DNA from: Verrucomicrobiaceae bacterium
GTDB lineage: Bacteria; Verrucomicrobiota; Verrucomicrobiia; Verrucomicrobiales; Verrucomicrobiaceae
Assembly (NCBI GenBank): GCA_027484445.1
Contig: JAIXSY010000019.1
Location: 1 to 64,000, forward strand
DNA length: 64,000 bases
Reading direction: 5' to 3'
Below the pieces are notes generated by a model that saw only the letters and a program-made list of their open reading frames with translations, did no database searches and was not told where the DNA came from. A program made the position numbers and the translations under genes. Numbering within the stretch: position 1 is the stretch's first letter; each line of letters opens with the position of its first letter. Below are positions 51,027 through 59,464 of the stretch, one piece after another.

Positions 51027-51061
51027 TCTTTGCCGGAATGTCGGGTCAGCGCATGCGTTTC
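51027..51061 (+). promoter_or_regulatory. ECF-type promoter candidate of sulfatase 2
   Basis: TCTTTGCCGGAATGTCG at 51027-51043 is identical to the element before sulfatase 1. GGAAT, 16 bp, CGTTTC (51056-51061) and 9 bp to ATG 51071 repeat the same geometry, while the spacer sequence differs. Confidence 0.55.
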
Positions 51062-51070
51062 ATCAGCCTC

Positions 51071-52960
51071 ATGCGCTTTCTCGCTGCCCTTCTCTTTTCG
51101 GCATTTGTCATTCCTCATTCGTCATTTTCGGCGGAGCCGAACGTCATCGTCATTCTCGCAGATGACCTCGGCTGGAGTGACACGACGCTTTACGGCACGA
51201 CGACGTTTTACCAGACGCCGAATGTGGAGCGACTGGCGAAGCGGGGGATGACCTTCACGCGGGCGTATTCGGCGAGTCCGCTGTGCTCGCCGACGCGGTC
51301 GGCGTTGCTCACGGGGCAGAGTCCGGCTCGCACGGGCATCACGGTGCCGAACTGTCATGAGCCACGCGTCGTGCTGGAGACGACGATGCCGAAAACGGCG
51401 GCGGCAAACATGAAAGCCATCCAGCCGAGCCCGCCGACGCGATTGAAGACGGAGTATCGCACGCTGGCGGAGACGCTGAAGGACGCGGGCTATGCCACGG
51501 CGCACTTTGGGAAGTGGCACCTCGGGCCGGAGCCGTATTCGCCGCTGCAGCAGGGATTCGATGTCGATCTGCCGCATCATCCGGGGCCGAGCCCGGCGGG
51601 CAGTTTTGTGGCGCCGTGGAAGTTTGCGAACTTCAAAGAGAAGTCGCCGGGCGAGCACATTGAGGACCGCATGGCGGCGGAGGCCGTGGCGTGGATGGAG
51701 CAGCAGCAAGGGAAGCCGTTTTACCTCAACTACTGGATGTTCAGCGTGCATGCGCCCTTCGATGCGAAGAAAGCGAACATCGAGACGCATCGCAGCCGCG
51801 TCGATCCCAAGGACGCGCAACGCAGCCCCACCTACGCCGCGATGATCCAGAGCATGGACGACGCCATCGGCACGCTGCTGGATGGGCTCGACCGGCTGAA
51901 GCTGGCGGACAACACGATCATCATCTTCACCGCTGACAACGGTGGGAACATGTATAACGAAGTGGATGGCACCACGCCCACCAGCAACCGCCCGCTGCGT
52001 GGCGGCAAGGCGACAATGTTTGAAGGCGGCACACGGGTTCCCGGTGTCGTCGTGTGGCCGGGCATCGCGAAACCGGGCAGCCGCAGTGATGCGATTATTC
52101 AAAGCGAGGATTATTACCCCACGCTTCTGGAAGCGCTCGCACTCAAAGCAGCCAAAGGTCAGCGATTCGACGGCCACAGCATCCTCCCTGCGCTGAAAGG
52201 CGACGCACTCGCTGGCAAAGCGGTCTTCCAATACTTCCCACACAATCCCGGCGTGCCGGACTGGCTGCCGCCGGCCGTTTCGGTGCATCGCGATGACTGG
52301 AAGCTCATCCGCCTCTTCCACGGCGGCGAAAAGGGTGCTCATCGTCATCTGCTTTTCAATCTGCGTGACGATCTCGGCGAAAAGAACAACCTCGCCGCCG
52401 CCAAGCCGGAACTCGTGGCCGAACTCGATGCTTTGATCGAAGGCTTCCTCACCGACACGAAAGCGGTCGTGCCCGTGCCGAACCCGAAATTCGATCCCGC
52501 GCAGTATCATCCCGAGCTCGAAGGCAAATCGCAGCCCAAGGGCAAAGCCAAAGGGCCGACGAAAGACGTCGCTGATCCCGCGCTGCAAGGCTGGAAGGCC
52601 CGCGATTGCACCGCGAAGGTCCAGAACGGTGTTTTGAAGCTCACGAAGCTCGGTGATGCTGCGTTCCTCGGTTTCGCCGCTGGAAAGCACCATGGCCCAA
52701 CGACGCTCAAAGCGCGAATCAAGGCCCAAGCCGGCACTTCACACGTCGATTGGCTCCCGCAAGGCGCGGAAGGCCAAGCGAAGCGATCCGACTTCACGCT
52801 GAAAGGCAGCGGCTGGGAAGAAATCAACGTCGAACTGTCCGCCGAAGGCCCCCTGGGCATTGTGCGCCTGTATTTGCCGATGCAGGAGAACCCCGTCGAA
52901 ATCGACTGGATCGAACTCACATCGAAGGAGGGTGGCAGAGGAATGCGGAGCAGCTTTTAA
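51071..52960 (+). CDS. Secreted formylglycine sulfatase (type I)
   Basis: 629 residues from [20 protein letters not shown] (signal peptide). The start was chosen because its distance to the shared upstream element equals that of the other sulfatase; 51053 is an in-frame alternative. Metal site [16 protein letters not shown], formylglycine motif C-S-P-T-R at residue 72 ([21 protein letters not shown]), [20 protein letters not shown] and FTADNGGN. The C-terminal ~120 residues are an extra domain after a Lys/Pro linker, parallel to that of sulfatase 1 in layout. Likely extracellular or periplasmic sulfated-glycan desulfation. Confidence 0.94.
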   Translation: MRFLAALLFSAFVIPHSSFSAEPNVIVILADDLGWSDTTLYGTTTFYQTPNVERLAKRGMTFTRAYSASPLCSPTRSALLTGQSPARTGITVPNCHEPRVVLETTMPKTAAANMKAIQPSPPTRLKTEYRTLAETLKDAGYATAHFGKWHLGPEPYSPLQQGFDVDLPHHPGPSPAGSFVAPWKFANFKEKSPGEHIEDRMAAEAVAWMEQQQGKPFYLNYWMFSVHAPFDAKKANIETHRSRVDPKDAQRSPTYAAMIQSMDDAIGTLLDGLDRLKLADNTIIIFTADNGGNMYNEVDGTTPTSNRPLRGGKATMFEGGTRVPGVVVWPGIAKPGSRSDAIIQSEDYYPTLLEALALKAAKGQRFDGHSILPALKGDALAGKAVFQYFPHNPGVPDWLPPAVSVHRDDWKLIRLFHGGEKGAHRHLLFNLRDDLGEKNNLAAAKPELVAELDALIEGFLTDTKAVVPVPNPKFDPAQYHPELEGKSQPKGKAKGPTKDVADPALQGWKARDCTAKVQNGVLKLTKLGDAAFLGFAAGKHHGPTTLKARIKAQAGTSHVDWLPQGAEGQAKRSDFTLKGSGWEEINVELSAEGPLGIVRLYLPMQENPVEIDWIELTSKEGGRGMRSSF

Positions 52961-53525
52961 CCGAAGGCGGGAAGCGCATGTGATTTGTTGGTTATGCAGG
53001 AACGCGTCTCAATAGCATTTCATCTTGGCGAAAAAAGCATTGAGCGGAGTGCATTCATGCCTGTCACAGAAGGCTCACGTTTGTCATTCTTTCCCGAAGT
53101 GCACTGGACTCGATTGCTGCTTTTACTTCTGCTCTTCATCGCCACGAGCACCGAGGCGATGACTTTGGGTGTGGGGTTGTGGCAAGAAGAGAAGGATCAA
53201 GTTCATGAGTGTGTGGACATGAGCGACACGTCTGAGGAGCGAGAGGCTACCGAGACTCGTGGAGCAGGTGATGATGCAGTGCAGGAAAGAGCAGACTTGG
53301 ATCGAGTGAAAGGGGGTGTGTGGCAAGAGAGGCATCCTGCTTGGCAGGGTCCGCTCGGAGCAAGGCCTTGTGGGAAATTGCGTCGGCATCGTTGGGCCAA
53401 TGTGGATCTGAACTGAGGCGACTTCTGGCCCAGCAAATGCGGCACGTTAGCCGTGCAAGACCCACTGGAATCAGTCGCCAGTCAGGTCGTGTCCTCCGAC
53501 TGTCTTCTGTTTCACGTTTTTCTTT
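52961..53525. other. Interval without a confident gene
   Basis: 565 bp between the second sulfatase and the YceI gene. The longest frame (52985-53416, plus) has a leucine-rich stretch (RLLLLLLLFIATSTEA) after an internal Met at 53057, but the remainder is low-quality sequence; it could be a decayed or spurious ORF. Antisense frames of similar length exist and are no better. The last 60 bp should include the promoter of the polyketide operon. Confidence 0.5.
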
Positions 53526-54128
53526 ATGCTTAGTTCTCGTTTTGATTTTTCGTCTTGGATGCCTCTTGGGCAGCGGTTGTTCTTCTTGTTTTTGCTAACC
53601 ACTTCGCTTCAGGCTGATCCTACACAGGTTTGGTCGGGCAAAGCGAACATCGCTTTTGAGGGCACTTCTACGCTGCATGACTGGCGGGGCACGGTGGAAG
53701 CACGGCCTTTCGAAACTTCCGTCACACTGGATGCAGCGGGTCAGCCCGAGCGCGTTCAGGCAGAAGTTATCGTTGATGCGGTGAAGATGGACACCGCAGA
53801 ACCCAAGCGCGATGAGAACATGCGAAAGGCGATGAAGGTCAGCGATTATCCTCTCCTCAAAGCGGAACTGGATGTGCCAGCGAATGCCATCGCGCCCGAT
53901 TTAAAGACACCCACGCAACTGCCCCTGAAGCTGACCTTGCTGGGCAAGACTCAGTCGATCGTGGGCACCATTCGGCGTTTTCAGCAGACAAAGGGCAAGG
54001 TCAGCTTTGACCTTGACTTTCCCGTCTCGATGAAGGCCAGCGGGATTAGCGTCCCTTCGGTGCTGTTTTTCATCCGCGTAGGCGATGGTGTGAAGGTTCG
54101 TGCCACGGTTACTCTTGTTCAACTCTGA
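53526..54128 (+). CDS. YceI-family lipid-binding periplasmic protein
   Basis: 200 residues with a signal peptide (MPLGQRLFFLFLLTTSLQA; ATG 53559 is an alternative start). YceI lipocalin-like barrel: VWSGKANIAFEGTSTLHDWRGTVEA, a KRDENMRKAMKVSDYPLLKAEL segment (the family's RDxHMR-F/YP signature), LLGKTQSIVG and a final RVGDGVKVRATVTL. YceI proteins bind isoprenoid quinones or long-chain lipids. Its TGA overlaps the ATG of the polyketide synthase gene, which links it to the lipid-like product of that operon as a possible carrier. Confidence 0.9.
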   Translation: MLSSRFDFSSWMPLGQRLFFLFLLTTSLQADPTQVWSGKANIAFEGTSTLHDWRGTVEARPFETSVTLDAAGQPERVQAEVIVDAVKMDTAEPKRDENMRKAMKVSDYPLLKAELDVPANAIAPDLKTPTQLPLKLTLLGKTQSIVGTIRRFQQTKGKVSFDLDFPVSMKASGISVPSVLFFIRVGDGVKVRATVTLVQL

Positions 54129-55294
54129 TGCCATCAACGTTCATGCCAGCTTACCTCCATCACATCGCTACGACCACACCGCCCTACACTTATGCGCAAA
54201 GTTACACGCGCGACCGGCTGAAAGACTGGGCGCGTGATCCGAAAACCAAACGACTGATTCATGCCATTTACAATCGCAGTGGCATTGAGACACGCCACAG
54301 CGTGAGTGGTGACTTCGTTGTGGGCACTGAGGCCACATTGTTCCGCAGCGATGCAGCAGGGGCACTCATCTCCCCTTCCACGGAGGAACGAAATCGCGTT
54401 TACACGCATTGGGCCAAGGAACTGTCCGTGAGTCTTGCTCGTCGGGCGATTGCAGATGCGCCTGGGTTTGCCAAGGAGGACATCACGCATGTGATCTACA
54501 CCTCTTGCACGGGTTTTGCCAATCCGGGGCCGGACTATCACATCATCAAAGAACTGGGACTGCGTTCCAATGTGGAGCGCTACACGATTGGCTTCATGGG
54601 CTGCTACGCGGCTTTTCCGTCTCTGCGCATGGCGGCCCAGTTTTGTCAGGCGAATCCTGATGCTGTCGTGCTCGTGGTTTGCCTGGAATTGTGCACGCTG
54701 CACATGCAGGTGAATGATCAGCCCGATAGCATTTTGGCCAACTCTTTGTTCGCCGATGGTGCAGCGGCGGCGATCGTGAGTGCTCGTGAACCCCAATTGG
54801 GTCGCCCGGCCTACCGACTGGATGGATTCGAAAGTGCGCTTGTGCCTTCCAGTGAAGCAGAAATGGCCTGGGAGATTGGCAACGAGGGTTTCAACATTGT
54901 GCTCTCTAGCTATGTGCCAGACATCATCGGTGGCAACATTCGCCAACTGCTGAATGGCGTGCTAAAGCGCCATGACCTGCAGGTGGATGATGTCCACGAG
55001 TGGGCAGTGCATCCGGGTGGGCGGGCCATTCTCGATAAGGTGCAGGAAAGCCTTCATCTGGCAGAGAACAGCCTGGAGGCCAGTCGGACCATCTTGCGCG
55101 ATTACGGAAACATGAGCAGCGCCACGATTCTCTTCGTGCTGAAAGAGATGCTCGACAGTGCCGAAACCGAATCAGCCACGCTCTGTGCGATGGCCTTTGG
55201 TCCAGGATTGACGGTCGAAACTGCAGTGATGCAGCGGGTGGGCTGCCCAGCCATGTCTGTCGGTGAGCGTGCCACAGCCCTTCAGGCCTCATGA
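54128..55294 (+). CDS. Type III polyketide synthase (chalcone/stilbene synthase-like)
   Basis: 388 residues, usual family length. The Cys-His-Asn triad is visible: Cys in VIYTSCTGFANPGPDYHIIK, His in EWAVHPGGRAILDKVQ and Asn in YGNMSSATILFVLKEM. FMGCYAAFPSLRMAAQF and FGPGLTVE are further signatures. It condenses an acyl starter, often a fatty acyl-CoA, with malonyl-CoA to alkylresorcinols or alkylpyrones in the cytoplasm. The gene overlaps YceI upstream and the ICMT/FAD gene downstream by 4 bp, so synthesis and tailoring are coupled. The context favours a long-chain phenolic lipid. Confidence 0.94.
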   Translation: MPSTFMPAYLHHIATTTPPYTYAQSYTRDRLKDWARDPKTKRLIHAIYNRSGIETRHSVSGDFVVGTEATLFRSDAAGALISPSTEERNRVYTHWAKELSVSLARRAIADAPGFAKEDITHVIYTSCTGFANPGPDYHIIKELGLRSNVERYTIGFMGCYAAFPSLRMAAQFCQANPDAVVLVVCLELCTLHMQVNDQPDSILANSLFADGAAAAIVSAREPQLGRPAYRLDGFESALVPSSEAEMAWEIGNEGFNIVLSSYVPDIIGGNIRQLLNGVLKRHDLQVDDVHEWAVHPGGRAILDKVQESLHLAENSLEASRTILRDYGNMSSATILFVLKEMLDSAETESATLCAMAFGPGLTVETAVMQRVGCPAMSVGERATALQAS

Positions 55295-57249
55295 ATGCGA
55301 GCACGACTGCCTTTTATACACCCGCGCAGCGCTACACGGCGCTGGCTTATGGGCTGGTGAGCCATGCCTTGTTTCTCGCCTCGGTAGTGGTGATGTTTTG
55401 CAGCCTTTACAATGGCCTGCATTTAAGCCTTCTGCATGTCCATGGCGGCACGGCGGCGCTGGTGGACGTGCTACTGCTCTTGCAGTTTGGAGTAGGCCAC
55501 ACGTTGTTGCTTTCCGCGCGTGGTCGTCGGTTCATGGCGCGCCTCGCTCCGCTAGGCCTTGGGTCTGTTTTATCCACCACGATCTTTGCCGGTTTGGCAT
55601 CGGTGCAGTTGCTGCTGACGTTTTTGCTTTGGTCTTCCAGTGACACCGTGTGGTGGGCTCCTCATGGGCTGGCGAAAGGAGTGCTCAGTGTGCTGTATGG
55701 TGTCTCGTGGATCATGCTGGCGAAGTCGATGAGCGATGCGGGCTTGGACACACAGATTGGCATTCTGGGTTGGCGCTCCGTCTGGCGTGGTGAAAAGCCG
55801 AGCTATCAGCCCTTCACGCGCACAGGCATGTTCCGCTACAGCCGACAGCCGATCTATGCCTCGTTCACGCTCATCTTGTGGACTGCGCCCGTTTGGACGC
55901 CGGACCATCTGGTCATCGCGATGCTTTGGACGGCCTACTGTGTGTGGGCTCCGCTGGTGAAAGAAAAGCGCTACCGCCAGTGGTATGGCATGGCTTTTGA
56001 GCGCTATCAGCGTCGTGTGCCGTATTGGTTTCCAGCCAAAGCACGCTCCACTCTTCTTATGAGTCATCCATCCACGGATCACGACATCGCCATCATTGGC
56101 GCGGGCCCGGTGGGTTTGATGTTGGGCTGTTTCTTGGGTGAAAAGGGCCTGCGCGTGCTCCTTGTGGACAAGCGCACGGAACCGCTGCAGCACTCACAAG
56201 CCATCGGCATCACGCCACCGTCCTTGGAGATCTTGGCGCGGCTCGGGCTGGATGAGGCCTTTGTGCGGCAGGGGGTGAAAATCCGTGACTGTCAGGTGCA
56301 TGGTCACGCAGGTCATTTGGGCTGTGCCTCATTTCGAGAGATCCCTGGTCCGCATCGCTACATCTTGTCCCTGCCACAGCAGCAGACGATTCAGCTCTTG
56401 GAGTCACGACTCGCGACCCTGCCCAACGTGCAATTGCTGCGTGGCATTGAAGTCACCGATATCGAGCAAGATGCAGCCAGCGTCACGCTGGTCGGCGATG
56501 GTTTGCATCGCACCGCCCAGTGGCTCGTCGGTTGCGATGGAAGCCGCAGTCGAGTGCGTGAGCTTTTGAAAATGCGCACCTCGGGTGCCTCGTACGGCTG
56601 TCACTTTCTCATGGGGGATTTCATCGACCGCACGAGCTTGAAGGAAGAAGCGCACCTTTGGTTCACGCGCGACGGTGCGGTCGAATCCTTTCCTCTACCT
56701 GACGGTCGGCGGCGCTGGATCGTGCAGACCCCAGAGTCCATCACGCACGGTCAGCATGGATTCATCAGTCAATCGGTGCGTGAACGTGCGGGCCTGGAGC
56801 TACCTGTGGCGGATCAGCTCAACCAGAGTCCCTTTTCTCCACGCTGGATGCAGGCTGAGCAGTATCACGATGGCAGGGTCATTTTGTGTGGGGATGCGGC
56901 CCATCTCATGAGCCCCATTGGTGGCCAGGGCATGAACACAGGTTGGGCCGATGCCGAGTTTCTCGCAGAGGTCTTTATCGCCATCCTGCTGCGCAGCCAA
57001 GCGCCCCTGCCGCTGCTGGAGGCCTACGATCGCTGTCGCCACCGAGCCTCCCACACGGCCACGATCCGTGCGGCGCGTGGCATGTGGCTAGGCACGCGCA
57101 CTGGCGTCATGGCCTCCTGGTTGCGGGATGTTTTCATGCGCGAGTGCTTGTTCCGCGGGCCTTTGGCGAAACACATTGGGCCTTACTTCGCCATGCAGAC
57201 CATTCCTTACAACACCCTGAAAGCCGTGCCAAAAAAGGTCTGGGCATGA
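55291..57249 (+). CDS. Fusion of ICMT-like membrane methyltransferase and FAD-dependent hydroxylase
   Basis: 652 residues in one uninterrupted frame. Residues 1-255 have five or six membrane segments and the isoprenylcysteine methyltransferase-like end (FRYSRQPIYASFTLILW, LVKEKRYRQWYGMAFERYQRRVPYWFP). Residues 258-652 are an aromatic-ring hydroxylase: IIGAGPVGLMLG (FAD), WLVGCDGSRSRVRE (DG motif) and GDAAHLMSPIGGQGMNTGWADA (GD motif). A Met lies at the junction (MSHPSTDHD) and could be an internal start. Bacterial type III PKS clusters usually encode these activities separately (BpsB; SrsC). Probably ring hydroxylation and O-methylation of the polyketide at the membrane. Confidence 0.88.
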   Translation: MNASTTAFYTPAQRYTALAYGLVSHALFLASVVVMFCSLYNGLHLSLLHVHGGTAALVDVLLLLQFGVGHTLLLSARGRRFMARLAPLGLGSVLSTTIFAGLASVQLLLTFLLWSSSDTVWWAPHGLAKGVLSVLYGVSWIMLAKSMSDAGLDTQIGILGWRSVWRGEKPSYQPFTRTGMFRYSRQPIYASFTLILWTAPVWTPDHLVIAMLWTAYCVWAPLVKEKRYRQWYGMAFERYQRRVPYWFPAKARSTLLMSHPSTDHDIAIIGAGPVGLMLGCFLGEKGLRVLLVDKRTEPLQHSQAIGITPPSLEILARLGLDEAFVRQGVKIRDCQVHGHAGHLGCASFREIPGPHRYILSLPQQQTIQLLESRLATLPNVQLLRGIEVTDIEQDAASVTLVGDGLHRTAQWLVGCDGSRSRVRELLKMRTSGASYGCHFLMGDFIDRTSLKEEAHLWFTRDGAVESFPLPDGRRRWIVQTPESITHGQHGFISQSVRERAGLELPVADQLNQSPFSPRWMQAEQYHDGRVILCGDAAHLMSPIGGQGMNTGWADAEFLAEVFIAILLRSQAPLPLLEAYDRCRHRASHTATIRAARGMWLGTRTGVMASWLRDVFMRECLFRGPLAKHIGPYFAMQTIPYNTLKAVPKKVWA

Positions 57250-58067
57250 GTAGCTTTGTCATTCCCAGGCTTGCTGCGATAGGCTGGTCCGGCCTAGAGA
57301 GCAGTGTGCGAATCCGCGATGTTCAGCCTGAGCTTCTCGAAACCTTCCCGAGCGACCACCCGGCCGCCGTGAAAGGTAGGGAAGACTTGCTGCTGGTGAA
57401 TGCCGTCATGGGAAACCATCGTTGGATGGAAAGCATGCTGCGGCATTTGCACCAGCCTGGATGGCGCATCACTGAAATCGGTGCGGGCGATGGCGAACTC
57501 TCGCTGCGTTTTCACGAGGCTGGGCTTTGCGATGCTCGCGATTTGCATGGTCTGGACTTGGCTCCGCGTCCTGCTCGCTGGCCTGCGGAGGCGGCTTGGT
57601 CGCAAGGAGACTTGTTTCAGCAATCGCTGCCAGATAGCGAGATTCTCATCGCGAATCTCATTCTGCATCATTTTCGCGATGAACAGCTCCGTGATCTCGG
57701 ACGTCGCCTCTCACCGCGCACGCGCTTCATCCTGGCGGCTGAGCCAGAGCGACGGCGCATCCATACCTTCATGGGGCACTTCTTTTCTTGGCTAGCTGAG
57801 CTGCACCCGATTACCCGCTATGACATGCAGGTGAGCATTCGAGCAGGCTTCCGTGGGGATGAACTGCGGCAGTCCTTGGGCTTGGGTGCGGAATGGAAGG
57901 CGCAGGTGCGCACCACGCTCTTGGGTGGCTATCGGGTGATCTTGTCCAGGGCGGAAGGGCCGCTCCAGGAAGCCGAGGCAGGAGCCGCAGAGGCTAAGCC
58001 TGATGCCGCCCTTTTGCCTGCGGAGGTCTCATGCCTCTTGGCCGATGATATGGCAGTTCCGGGCTGA
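57246..58067 (+). CDS. Class I SAM-dependent methyltransferase
   Basis: 273 residues from the ATG that overlaps the hydroxylase stop (ATGA). SAM-binding motif ITEIGAGDGELSLRFHEAG, acidic end of strand 2 LHGLDLAP, then SEILIANLILHHFRDEQL and the post-motif RTRFILAAEPERRRIH. This is the pattern of small-molecule O- or C-methyltransferases such as UbiE/UbiG-like proteins. As the last gene of the polyketide operon it probably methylates the ring. The C-terminal ~30 residues are Ala/Glu-rich and not part of the fold. Confidence 0.86.
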   Translation: MSSFVIPRLAAIGWSGLESSVRIRDVQPELLETFPSDHPAAVKGREDLLLVNAVMGNHRWMESMLRHLHQPGWRITEIGAGDGELSLRFHEAGLCDARDLHGLDLAPRPARWPAEAAWSQGDLFQQSLPDSEILIANLILHHFRDEQLRDLGRRLSPRTRFILAAEPERRRIHTFMGHFFSWLAELHPITRYDMQVSIRAGFRGDELRQSLGLGAEWKAQVRTTLLGGYRVILSRAEGPLQEAEAGAAEAKPDAALLPAEVSCLLADDMAVPG

Positions 58068-58126
58068 CCTCGCACATGTTCGTCAAACAGACTGAAAAGG
58101 TCACATCAACCCGGATGCCAAAGTTC

Positions 58127-58148
58127 AGCGTGGCAAGAATGCCACGCT
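58127..58148. repeat. Hairpin of the GGCA-NGAR-TGCC family between convergent genes
   Basis: Perfect 9-bp stem AGCGTGGCA/TGCCACGCT with loop AGAA, between the methyltransferase and ThuA stops. It may serve as a bidirectional terminator. It shares its core with 3070-3083 and 13364-13383 while the outer stem differs. Confidence 0.55.
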
Positions 58149-58171
58149 TACCGAGAATTTCTGAATCTGAG

Positions 58172-58924
58172 TCAACGCTGCAGCGACCAGTTCACCGCAT
58201 TCATCAGCAATCGACGCACATCTGCGATGCGCATGTCCTCCGGCGCGCCGAGGCTCGTGTAGAAGATGCGGGCTTTGTGAGGGCCGTAGGTGCGGGTCCA
58301 GGCGACAGGTTGTGGCGGTGTGGACGCTCCCGCGCCTGCGGTGCCGATGAGGATGGGCATGGCATCGGTGGCGAGCGGCAGCACTTTGTAGAGCGATTGA
58401 TGACCGTGGATGTTCGCGGACTTCACCCCTTCGAGCAGAGGTGTCTTGATCCCGACAGGCACGCTGACGGTGTAAGGCAGTCCTTGGGTCTCGTAGCCTG
58501 CATTTTCACCGCCGAGCACGTCATGCGTGAACTCCGGCCAGGTGGTCAAGCCTGCATCGACGATGTCTTTCGAACGCGGAATGAAGGCATGATTCGCGGT
58601 GCGGATGCCGAGCAGCGGTTTGCCTGCGTGCAGGTGACCACGCACGGCATCCATCTGCTGCTTGGGTAGAAAGCGACGGCGCGAGAACAGGATGAGCAGG
58701 TCGGCTTGCTTCAGTGCAGCGATGAGGCCTTCAAAGTGATGCTTCACCGGCTTGTCGCCGACTACGACGGTCACTTGATGGCCTTGCGGCCGCAGCTCGT
58801 TCGTGGCGAAGGCGTTCATCGAGTTCACGGCGTCGTAATTGTCCGGCTCTTCGACGGCCATGATGACGATGTTGGCCGCGGATGAGGTCATGGCGAAGGC
58901 AAGAGCGAGGAAAAAGGCTTTCAT
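58172..58924 (-). CDS. Secreted ThuA-like protein
   Basis: 250 residues with a short signal peptide (MKAFFLALAFAMTSSA). ThuA/class I glutamine-amidotransferase-like fold: VVVGDKPVKHHFEGLIAALKQADLLILFSRRR, HAGKPLLGIRTANHAF, GHQSLYKVLP, PVAWTRTYGPHKARIFYTSLGAPEDM and NAVNWSL at the end. ThuA domains are common in PVC secreted proteins and are linked to sugar (trehalose-like) use; no enzymatic activity is firmly known. It is a single gene converging on the polyketide operon. Confidence 0.9.
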   Translation of the reverse strand: MKAFFLALAFAMTSSAANIVIMAVEEPDNYDAVNSMNAFATNELRPQGHQVTVVVGDKPVKHHFEGLIAALKQADLLILFSRRRFLPKQQMDAVRGHLHAGKPLLGIRTANHAFIPRSKDIVDAGLTTWPEFTHDVLGGENAGYETQGLPYTVSVPVGIKTPLLEGVKSANIHGHQSLYKVLPLATDAMPILIGTAGAGASTPPQPVAWTRTYGPHKARIFYTSLGAPEDMRIADVRRLLMNAVNWSLQR

Positions 58925-59013
58925 GAGCGGGCGAGATTACGAGCAAATGGCGATGGATCTTCTTCGCCACGCACCCTTGCTTCTTCGATGAGCCCGCAGC
59001 ATTCCTTAGCGTC

Positions 59014-59297
59014 ATGCGCCTGCTTTTTGCCCTGTTCGTCGTTTTGTCTGCTCAAGCCAAAAAAAGGGCGTCATCGAGAAGGATTTCGACATGACGAAGT
59101 TCTGGCAGAACAACGACATCCTCTGGCATCACGGCCTCAAGGAGATGCACCTCGTGCTGAAAGACGACAAAAACCTCCACGCGCACAAGCGCCCCGATCC
59201 GGAGAAGTTCTTCCCCACAAAGGTGCGCATGACACTCATTCAAGTTGCCAAAGGCTCGACCTATGACCCAAAGCGGATGCCGGAACGGGTGAAGTAG
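59014..59297 (+). CDS. Small secreted protein with frame interrupted at an A7 run
   Basis: ATG 59014 opens a perfect signal peptide (MRLLFALFVVLSAQA), but the frame soon ends in TGA. A -1 shift at the run of seven A (59059-59065) continues as KKGVIEKDFDMTKFWQNNDI and on to TAG at 59295-59297, giving a ~93-residue secreted protein. The downstream part alone (59091-59297) would lack a leader. The run could be a deletion (A8 to A7), a site of transcriptional slippage or a sequencing error. The downstream part contains HHGLKEMHLVLKDDKN; the family is unknown. Confidence 0.5.
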
Positions 59298-59464
59298 TCT
59301 GCCGGGCGTCTCGGGCATCCAGATTTGGAAACGCATTGGCCAGAAGGAAGGGCTGCGCGAGTCAGCAGCGGTGAGCGTCAAACAGAAAGCTCACCAGTGC
59401 GCATGATTTGTTTCCGACTTCGGTCTTGAAACACGCGCACAGCCCCCCATTTGAGACGCCTAGC

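Noticed and set aside
52985..53416. 143-residue frame with a leucine-rich segment
   Set aside because: Only the short hydrophobic stretch looks protein-like; the rest lacks structure and antisense frames are of equal quality. It is kept only as a note in the gene-free interval.
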